DNA of 64,000 bases from contig JAHNUO010000004.1 of assembly GCA_019787685.1 (NCBI GenBank), positions 744,001-808,000 on the forward strand. The letters are read 5' to 3'. The notes below the pieces were generated by a model. The model had not been told where the DNA came from. It searched no databases and saw only the letters and a list, made by a program, of their open reading frames with translations. Positions 52,166 through 61,407 of the stretch are shown here, one piece after another. Position 1 is the first letter of the stretch, and each line of letters begins with the position of its first letter. The position numbers were made by a program, and so were the translations under genes. This DNA is from Chiua virens (taxonomy: Eukaryota > Basidiomycota > Agaricomycetes > Boletales > Boletaceae).

Positions 52166-53873
52166 TCAGATGTCTGCTTCGACGATACTATCTGTCTTCT
52201 TCAGCGCGTCATACTCCACATCAGTTCTGCAACTGCCAACGTCTCCAGAAGGGGGACCATGGTAGTGCCGATGTGCGCTCAACGCATACCAAACGCCCTG
52301 AAAAGTGCAATGACCCCCATAGTGATAACCGAAGCATAGTTCATGTTCGTTGGCGTGACAGGCCACTCCGTAGGCAGAGCAAACACCACACAGACAAAGA
52401 ACGTCCAGAGTGTGCACCAAATATTGGCGAAGAACCCGAGCCAACCGTCACCCATGTAGAATGGACCAGGCTTGAACCTAACTTCTGGGTGGGAATGGAA
52501 TATGCGGCGGAGGATGATGGGAATGACGTAGGAGAGGTCTGATGCCATGGCTGTCATGGCGAAAATAGGCGTTGACAGCGACGGGACTTGCTAAGTCAAG
52601 TAGACCGGGTAGAATACAGACAAGCACCGCAAACCAAACAGCTCGAAGTGGAGTTTTTGTGGTGGCACTGACGTGGCTGAAGAAGCCACCATCAGGTAGA
52701 GCATGGTCACGACTGAGTGCGTAGATAGTGCGGGAAACAGATTGTGTCGCCGCCTGTGCCACAAAGAAGGCGGTCATACAAACAAAGACCCAGACGGCGA
52801 TGGAAAGATGAATTCCCAAGCGCAAGTTCATAATTACGAGGAATGCTGAACCCGAAGGACCCGAAAGGTTGGCAAGCGGACCCGAACAAAGGACGAGTAC
52901 GATGTTAAGGAGCCAGCCAGCAATCCCTGTACCGACCTGTGGCAGTGAAGATAGCTACCGGCGCAGCGTAAGCAGCACGATGGAGTTCCTCCGAGATGTG
53001 AGCTGTGCTGTCGTATCCAGTCATGGTCCACTGAACACTGAGCAATCCGAGCAGGAAACTAATGCCGTTGTTCCAACCTCCGGTTCCGTTGATAAGGCCA
53101 TCTGCACCAAAGACATATGATGCTGGATGCATCTCGGATCGAGAGGTCATTGCCAGAAGTAGGATAATGATGAGGAAGGTGGCACCCAGATTGATGAACA
53201 TGAAGGAAGTGGTGAAATAGGCGAGTTGCCGGGTTTTGAGAGAATTGAGTACGCCGTGGATGATAAGGAGCCCCGTAGTTAGACCCACGACTTTCCCGGG
53301 AGTGATGGTATAATGTCCATTGGTATACACTGATGCCGTTGCAAGTAACATATTGGCAAGTCCGAATTCGGTGGATGCAAGGCCAACAATCTTTCCAGTC
53401 AGATTAAGCCAGCCTACGACCCAACCGACCTGGAAGAATAAGTTGGTCAACATGTATCGACTCCTGAAGACGAAGAAAAAACGAACACCTGCGCGATACT
53501 TTCTCGGGCATAGACGAGCGGATGCTCCATAGAGGCCGCCACAAGTCGGATATGCGCTGACAATCTCAGCAATGCTGCTCGCTAGGGCAAGACAGTTCGT
53601 CGCTCCTAGAAACCAGCACCACGTCACAGATGCAGGACCTCCAAGAAGCAGGGGCGTATTGAAGGTGGTGGCAATACTTGAGCACACACCCATGATGCTG
53701 AACGCGAAGCTCATCGTGGCAAGGTTAGAGAACTCGCGACGGAAAGAGGGGACATATCCCAACGCTCGCAGCTCCTTGTCATCTTGTTCATCATCATTGC
53801 GAGCCATCCGTTCAATGGTTGCGGTTGGCACCACTTGAGCGCTTCGTTGAAGCTTGTCGTTGTGGAGAGACAT
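52166..53873 (-). pseudogene. Amino-acid/GABA permease, APC superfamily (Uga4-like), paralogue 3, frameshifted
   Basis: Closest to paralogue 4. Exon 1 starts MSLHNDKLQRSAQVVPTATI at 53873 and runs through LRALGYVPSFRREFSNLATM to CPRKYRAG, with donor GTTCGT. Exon 2 begins VGWVVGWLNLTGKIVGLAST. At least three single-base insertions break the frame relative to paralogue 4: an extra G after AIFTAT (about 52935); an extra C in SPVAVNA (about 52568), after which FAMTAMASDLSYVIPIILRR resumes in another frame; and extra bases in MGVIAL (about 52300) before VWYALSAHRHYHGPPSGD. The end of the ancestral frame is at 52166. With three separate lesions this looks like a pseudogene, although homopolymer errors could account for some of them. 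Confidence 0.85.
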
Positions 53874-54710
53874 GAGCTTGAGATGGGCTTCAAGTTAATA
53901 TCTCATCGACCAGATAAATATTCCGGGCATCGCATGTAAAAAAACCACTGATGCGGCGTTAGATGTGAATCCTAGACTTTGTTGACCAGTCGCTGCCGAA
54001 AGCCTGAAGAACTTTGTCCCGTTAGGTTAAAAAAAGATCACCTCTGGAATCATCAATACTATCATTGTATCGGTTGTGCAAAATGGAGTAGAAGTGCAAA
54101 ATCACTTTCTGTATGCAACACAACACACAAAAAATTGCTCGTCAATGTTGCACTTCGGGTACAATGATAGTACACTTTTTTCCAGCATCACACGCCACAC
54201 TTACATATTACATAATAAGGTTAATATGCTTACGTACTCACTGAGTCTACTGAACGCCTTCGAACTCATCATAGGTCCATAAACATGTAAGTGGGATAAC
54301 ATGGACTCGTCCTGCTTAAAAGCTTACATACTGTACAGAGATTGGTCAAAGGCGCACGACATGTTTCTTTGTGTACCACATGGCAGACCTGACTACAGTG
54401 TTTACCCGCACAGTTGCAGGAAAATCTCAAAAGTACCATGATCCACTTACATTTCCCGCTTTTATTCCCAATGTACATATGGATGTACATTCGGTACACC
54501 AACAAAAGCATGTCGGGACTGAGTTGGCCCAAGGTTCAGCATACACTGATAACTGTTACACTAGATGTTTCAGATTGAACCGCCGGAGGACACATAGTGT
54601 GGCATGGAAGGAAGCCATACATCGCTCATCAATATGATCACCGTCGAACATTTTATGAGGTCTGTGTTGCGACTTCTCGAGCGCGCACCATCCCTTGATC
54701 TAAACCCATC
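53874..54710. other. Divergent intergenic region, AT-rich
   Basis: Between permease 3 (-) and the P450 (+). Nothing recognisable. Confidence 0.45.
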
Positions 54711-56903
54711 ATGGCACTCATCTTGTTCGCACTCGCAACCGTGCTGGTCTTCATCGCGGGTGCACGAAAACTGAGGCAGATGCGGTCACGCGCCCATTCC
54801 ATTACTCGGAAATGTACTCGGCATGGACATGAACCCTCCTTATCTCACATATATGGAGTGGTCGAAGACATACGGTATACTTTTTTTGCCCTGTTCATCC
54901 TAGTACAGAGCTAATGCGTGAACTGTCTTCCACGAACTGGCGTCAAACAGGGATCTTATGTGCATATGCGTATTAGGGCAAAGATAATCATACTCAACTC
55001 TGAAGAACTTGCCATTGTTTTATTTGAAAAGCGTTCCAAGAAATACTCTGATCGACCCGTGGTCTCTGTTCAAGAGCTGTACGCTCTCGTGTCACTTCGG
55101 CGATCATTTGCAACTCGTATTGCAAACATAGCTTTGGCTGGGAATGGACCACCGCCTTGGCTCGATATGGCCCGAGATTCAGGTTACATAGACGATTGCT
55201 GCATCAGGTCTTTCATTCAAAACCAGTCCTCACTTACCGCCCAAGACAGATACAGACCCTGTATGAAATGATGAAAGCCCTCTTGGACGACCCGACGCAA
55301 TACGCAGAGCATTTCAGCACGTGTGCCCGAAATTTTTTTGCAACGTTTTTGCTCATGCTATGTATCCGTCATAGGTTCGCAACAGCCATAGTAATGGTGG
55401 TAACGTACGGATACGATATGAAGGAAGGAGAGTCATTCGTATCATCGATGCAACGTGCTACGCACATCCTACTCCGTGTTTGCACACCTGAGATATCCGC
55501 GCTGTGTGCCGCATTTCCATTCGGTGGGTTTTTGTCGCATTAACGGGTATACTTTTGATGTGAATGTGCAGTTATGGTATCTCCAGCATTCTTTCCGGGC
55601 ATGGGGTTTCTATCCAAGGCTGAAGAATGTCGCTCTCTGGTGACGGAGGCCTTGCATGCCCCTTATGCATGGGTCGTAAGTCACAAATCCGTTCTTCCAT
55701 TGTGCCAGTGGTTTAATCGGTAATGGAAGATGGAAGGAAATGCGGCACCATCTTTGGTCGCTGATGCAATCACTCGATATCGTCTGTACGATGATTCCAA
55801 GGACCCTGGCGCTCGTTCAAGCCATCAAAAACACTGCGGGGTCGCTATATGCAGGTGATCAGTGTTTTTTACAGTGTTGGCATCTCATTCTTTGTTCATG
55901 ACATCCCCAGCTTCGACGGAGACAGTATGTTTCATTGTTTCCCTTGTATAGGCATGTAATATGACACCCGAATGGCAGGCACCTTCAGTATTGCTCGTCT
56001 TTATCTATATCATGATGAACCACCCAGAGGTTCAACAGCGTGTGCAGGTCGACATCGATCGTGTGGTAGGGCGACACCGACTACCAAACTTTGACGATCG
56101 GGAGTTGTTGCCATATGTCGACGCAGTCTTGCGTGAAACGATCAGGTGGTGTCCAGTGGTACCTGCCGGTATGCTCTCTCTCGACGCTGGCCTTTTAGAT
56201 TTCCTCGTGTGTGTCTAGGTGTTCCTCATGTCACCACCTGAAGACGATGGTTATCATGGATATCATATTCCACAAGGTAATCGAGTATTGAGTATTGAGC
56301 TCTCGATACAATGATTCAAGGCTGACCATTTGCAAAGGCATCACGGTCATGCCTAATGTATGGTAAGGATGTCAGATCTCGCTTGCGTGCATATAAAGGT
56401 TGATGGTACCGCAGGGCTATGTCGCGTAATGAGAAAAAATATCCCAATCCTGAGATGTTTATTCCGGAGCGGTTCTTGCGCGAAGACGGTACGCTTAGCG
56501 AGGACACTGTTTCCTGGATATTTGGGTTTGGACGTCGGATCTGGTGCGTAGATGCTAATCCATGCTTCAACCCTCAGCATTCAGTAGCGCATCCGCATCT
56601 CTGATACGGCATACACAGTCCAGGAAGACACATCGCGGAAGCTTCGCTACGGTCGGCGATGGTGTGCATTTTGACATTATTCAGAATCGAAAAGACGGAC
56701 GGATCTGAGAACGTCACATGGGCAACAGGCTTAACGAGGTACGTGATTCCTTTTTGTAGAGCATTGTTGACGCTGATGTGGTTTTCCCACTGGAAGGCAT
56801 CCTGCGTCCGTTCCCTTGCAAGCTTGTTCCAAGAGACGAGGGAATGGATCGTGAAAAGCTTGCATCGTTGATACTTGCTTCAGGACCCCTTGATTTGAAG
56901 TAA
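54711..56903 (+). pseudogene. Cytochrome P450 (CYP), probably decayed
   Basis: Membrane-anchored heme monooxygenase family. An N-terminal anchor is present (MALILFALATVLVFIAGARK). The next block, PIPLLGNVLGMDMNPPYLTY with MEWSKTYG, is in a different frame, and the Pro-rich hinge is missing. LNSEELAIVLFEKRSKKYSD is again in another frame from GDLMCICVLGQ. Better preserved are RPRQIQTLYEMMKALLDDPT (55225), the substrate-loop part PAFFPGMGFLSKAEECRSLV (55590), helix I region ASTET and helix J MMNHPEVQQRVQVDIDRVVG (56010). ExxR is present in VLRETIRW (56130), as is NEKKYPNPEMFIPERFLRED (56425). The heme loop FGFGRRIC plus PGRHIAE is reconstituted across an intron with donor GTGCGT, so the heme cysteine is intact. 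The C-terminus is VFPLEGILRPFPCKLVPRDE to TAA 56901-56903, reached through a 21-nt gap too short for a normal intron. Confidence 0.88.
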
Positions 56904-57315
56904 TTCTTCACATTTACGTTCAGAGTACAAGCGCCAGCAGACGTGCGCATCCATGGGCCGCAATGCCCATATACTAGCGACATTGCAATATTGTGTTGAC
57001 GACTGAGTATATTTTCTGATTTCCACTGGGTCATCCAACCGGGCATTTTGCCACTTCCCTTGATACGTTGTCTTGAACACAGATCTGTTATACGACTGGC
57101 ATAGTGTTCGTCTTCAACCTCGAACACTTTCTTTCTGGCAAAATCCGGCAGCTGCAGTCGCCAGCCCCAATTTGACCCGCGCTATGACAAACAATGACAT
57201 GCCACTCGATAATTGCGTAGTAGGCATGTGTTGGTATAAAGCACTATGTTACAGAGAAACGGTAGAGTAATACAGAGTCATCGAGGTATATGATAACAAA
57301 CACCGCCAGTGACAT
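56904..57315. other. Convergent intergenic region
   Basis: Between the P450 remnant (+) and permease 4 (-). No gene is recognised. Confidence 0.5.
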
Positions 57316-58964
57316 TCAGACGTCTATTACCTGAACGACATCTTCAGTTTCAAGTTTCTCACTATCATCATTCTCTACATCGACTCCGCCACTGCCAGTG
57401 TCTCCAGAAGGGGGACCATGGTAATGCCGATGTGCGCTCAACACATACCAAACCCCCGAAAGCGCAATGACTCCCACGGTGATGACCGAAGCATAGTTCA
57501 TGTTCGTTGGTGTGACAGGCAACTCCGTAGGCAGAGCAAATATCACACAGACAAAGAACGTCCAGAGTGCACACCAAACATTGGCGAAAACCCCAAGCCA
57601 ACCATCACCCATGTAGAATGGACCAGGCTTGAACTTGACTTCTGGATGGGAATGGAATATGCGGCGGAGGATGATGGGAATGACGTAGGAGAGGTCTGAT
57701 GCCATGGCTGTCATGGCAAAAATAGCGTTAGCAGCGATAGGGCTTGCAAGGTCGAGCAGGCCGGGGAAGATAGCGACAAGCACCGTCAACCAAACGGCTC
57801 GCAGCGGAGTTTTCGTGGAGTCACTGATGTGACTGAAAAAGCCGCCATCTGGTAGGCCATGGTCACGACTGAGTGCGTAGATAGTGCGGGAAACAGCTTG
57901 TGTGGCCGTTTGGGCGACGAAAAAGGCGGTCATGCAGACCAACACCCACAGGCCAATGGAAAGATGAAGACCCAATCGCAAGACCATGATCGCCAGAAAT
58001 GCAGACCCCGAGGGTCCAGGAAGGTCGGACAGCGGTCCCGAACAAAGAACGAGTGCGATGTTAAGGAGCCAGCCAGCAATCCCCGTGCCGACTGTGGCAA
58101 TGAAGATAGCTGCCGGCGCAGCGTAGGCAGCACGACGGAGTTCTTCTGAAATATGAGCTGTGCAGTCATATCCCGTCATGGTCCACTGGACACTAAGTAG
58201 TCCGAGGAGGAAACTAATACCATTGTTCCAGCCTCCGGTTCCGTTGACGAGGCCATCTGCACCAAAGACATATGACGCAGGATGCATGTCGGAACGAGGG
58301 GTCATTGCCAAAAGCAAGATGATGATCAGGAAGGTGGCACCCAGATTGATGAACATGAACGAGCTAGTGAAATAGGCAAGTTGTCGGGTTTTGAGAGAGT
58401 TAAGTATCCCGTGGACAACAAGTAGGCCTGTGGTCAGCCCCACGACTTTCCCGGCGGTGATTGTATATGCACCGCCTGTAGACACTGACACCGCGGCAAG
58501 TATCATGCTGGCGAGTCCGAATTCAGTCGACGTCAACCCGGCGACTTGCCCCAGAAGATTGAGCCAGCCTACTATCCAGCCCATCTAAAAAAAGAAAAGT
58601 TGTTCAATATGTATGAACTTCTGAAACCAGAGAAGGGACAAACCCTAGCACGATACTTTTTCGGACAAAGACGAGCGGATGCTCCATAAAGACCGCCACA
58701 AGTCGGATATGCGCTGACTACCTCGGAGATGCTGCTCGCCAAAGCAAGACAGTTCGTCGCCCCTAGAAACCAGCACCATGTCACGGCTGCAGGACCTCCG
58801 AGAAGCAGCGGGGTATTGAAGGTGGTAGCGATACTTGAGCACACACCCATGATGCTGAACGCGAAGCTTATCGTGGCAAGGTTAGAGAACTCGCGACGGA
58901 AAGAGGGGACATATCCCAACGCTCGCAGCTCCTTGTCGTCTTGCTCATCATCGCTGCGAGTCAT
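57316..58964 (-). CDS. Amino-acid/GABA permease, APC superfamily (Uga4-like), paralogue 4 (intact)
   Basis: The undamaged member of the family. Exon 1 58644-58964 (MTRSDDEQDDKELRALGYVP ... LCPKKYRAR), intron 58585-58643 (GTTTGT...TTTAG), exon 2 57316-58584 (MGWIVGWLNLLGQVAGLTST ... EDVVQVIDV). The total is 529 residues with about twelve hydrophobic helices, a normal length for Uga4-like carriers. Conserved features: the N-terminal LGYVPSFRREFSNLATISFA, TTFNTPLLLGGPA, SAYPTCGGLYGAS, MTGYDCTAHISEELRRA and the C-terminal SAHRHYHGPPSGD. Imports amino acids, GABA or a related amine; substrate unknown. It is the best reference for judging lesions in paralogues 1-3, which lie upstream in the same orientation. 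Confidence 0.95.
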
Positions 58965-59145
58965 TTGTTGTCAATGGCCGTTCCGCTGTTGTAGAGAGAC
59001 GTGGGTTTGAGGCGGACTTGGATGAAATCGGCTGCATTTTCGTGCACGGACGTACGGTTGATATACAAATCGCTAGAGGGTCCGATTTAACCCATTCCGT
59101 GAGCTAATGCTATGACATGTACGAAGGATCGGAGCCTGAAAAGAC

Positions 59146-59781
59146 ATGATGGACTCCATTGACACGTGGGATAACTTGAACTTCTCCGCTTGCAACGAGC
59201 ACTGCCGCGGACATTGTTACCAGGCACTACATCCTCCTATCCTCCTACTAGGTTCAATTCTCGAGGGTACCCCTTCCGGGACTGTGGAAAAGGTGAATGG
59301 TATAGATGCTTACTTTATGTCTGGAGTTTCCCAGTCGACCGGGCCAGCGAGACCATTCGGCGTATTCGTCCTCACTGATGGGTTCGGACTTGAGCTCGTT
59401 AATAGCAAGCTTATCGCTGACCGAATTGCCAACTTGCTTGCTTGCGATGTTTGAGTCCCCGACTTGTTCGACGATTGTAGCATTCTAAAACCTTGCTAGC
59501 CTTTTTGGCTTATACTTTCAGGTCGACCTTTACTCAAACCAGGGAATATGGAAGATCAGCTACTTCCAGACCATCCTGGTCCATGGCCAGTGTGGGATAA
59601 GCTCCGCTTGTTTGATCGCATAATCTGCAACATTGGAACCTACTATGCTGCACGTCCGGGTGTTGTCGTTCCCCGTACTATCGAGGTTAGGATTTCCCAA
59701 TCCAATCCGACTAGGTACTTTCTATTGCCTTTTCCTAGTTCACCAGAACATCAGGAAAAAGCACCTGCCATAATTATGTAG
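59146..59781 (+). pseudogene. Dienelactone hydrolase family fragment
   Basis: The frame contains GTPSGTVEKVNGIDAYF (59265-59310), FVLTDGFGLELVNSKLIADR (59365-59425) and LACDV. Next comes an in-frame TGA (59452-59454), then VPDLFDD. After an intron-like gap follow RPLLKPGNMEDQLLPDHPGP and WPVWDKLRLF (59525-59610). This is the N-terminal half of the alpha/beta-hydrolase-fold dienelactone hydrolase family, which opens lactone rings. The catalytic Cys, Asp and His lie in the missing C-terminal half. The combination of a nonsense codon and 3' truncation marks it as a pseudogene. Confidence 0.8.
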
Positions 59782-60963
59782 AATCATGGATAATTTATCA
59801 TAATGATGAGATTTATGGAACCTTGTATAAAATGCACAGGTCCTCCGAAACCCATACAAATGGTATGTTCACTGTGTCAACATCTGATATGTCAAACTAT
59901 GAAGACTGTGCGGACTGTGCAGATTTATAGATAATGATGAATGATTATATTCGGCAATGGCCACCAGTGATACAATATGATGCAAATATAGATTATTAGT
60001 GGAATGGGTAAAGACGAACAGAAGCCAGTGACAGAATACTAGTAAAGATGACTGAAATGAGTAGATCACGAGGAAGGCATTAAAAATGAACACCGAGAAT
60101 AACACAGACAAGATTAAATGTGAAGTATCAAGTGTAGTATGGTTAGCCGGGTTCAAACTTGCCAGTACAAACGACTCCAAGACAATCTCGATTCTTAATC
60201 CACTTCCATGCTGGCAATGTCAGCCATTTTCACCGCATCACGGTGTGATGCACCCTTCCGAGTCTTTGTCCCTCTATCATAGCATGTTGTGAGTCTTTGA
60301 ACATCAAGAAATAACAACAAACTTTGTACATGCATTCATTAAAGATCCATGTCATTAATGTATGGTATGCAAGTGGATTTTGAGACTTGATCTGCTGGAG
60401 GAGACGAAGGAGTTCCTGATAAACATCATGAGCAGTGTCATGAGAGAACTTGAGGTCCTTTTCTTCCCCGGTTTCAAATTTCGAGATGGAATTGTACACC
60501 TGAATCCACTGTCACTGAGAACTCATAGTAGATGCAAATTATAAGACATACCGAGGCACAGACTAAGGCAAGCATCACCATTGGCACTTCACACTCGCCA
60601 GGCCGGTTCGAGAGTGATGAAATAAAAATATCTTGATGTCGAAGATAATGGGAGTTCTGACCAATGAAATAAAGTGAGTAGAGCAGTGGAATTATGACCG
60701 GGTGCGAGAATGGTTTGTTAGCCTGGAATGTCTGGACCTATTTTATGTGAATTGCAAGTCATTATTCATTTTTCAAACAACATACCTCTGGTTTCGGATC
60801 GCAAGGATATACAAACATAAGGTCATTCGACAACCATTGGACCATTGCTGTGACCTCGTCCGAAGTATTTCCACTGCTTGTGGAACTTACTTTCAGGCCA
60901 TACTCACTCGGGATGACAGCATCAGCTTTTCTCTTTATAGTAAATTGCTCGTTGCTAATACGT
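59782..60963. other. AT-rich intergenic region
   Basis: No gene is recognised. A minus-strand open frame at 60230-60499 (MYNSISKFETGEEKDLKFSH) has no known domain. The last five bases (TACGT) would be the right-hand target-site duplication of the adjacent retrotransposon, which cannot be checked because its other end is outside the window. Confidence 0.45.
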
Positions 60964-61407
60964 TGTGACACCTAGAGTGAAACAACCTAGAACAACCTAG
61001 ACTGTTATAGTTGTAGTGGTGTAGTGAAGAGGGGTTCAGTCCAGTGAAGAGGTGAAAACTCCAAGAGAACTTTGTTAGAGCTCTCTGGCTGTGATTCATG
61101 GGGTTTATATACTACATGGATGTCGGAGTTCTAATCTGAGTATGAACTACGTAGATAAGCATAATGTATCCTATTGGATGATAAGGTGTGAATAGATATG
61201 AGTCATAGATAAGAGCATAGCCTTGCACTGCCAGTGATGAGTCAGTGATAAGGGAAATGAAAAGATAAGAACATGTGTTGATGGGTGCTGTGTTGTTGTG
61301 GCAGCCAATCGGATACGATCCTTTGGACAGCCTTGACATGAGGCGTATATCTTTAGAATAGATCGAATGTTGGAGTTGTGAAGTGAGGAAAAGTTGGTAT
61401 CGTAACA
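60964..61407 (-). repeat. 3' LTR of the Gypsy element
   Basis: The 444-bp block starts TGTGACACC and ends GTAACA (TG...CA on either strand). It is flanked on its inner side by a polypurine tract. A TATA-like TTTATATACTAC lies near 61107. The second LTR is outside the window, so identity cannot be measured. Confidence 0.8.

Noticed and set aside
60120..60180. Possible tRNA B-box-like GGTTCAAAC
   Set aside because: No matching A-box or cloverleaf could be built around it. I found no tRNA or rRNA gene anywhere in the window.
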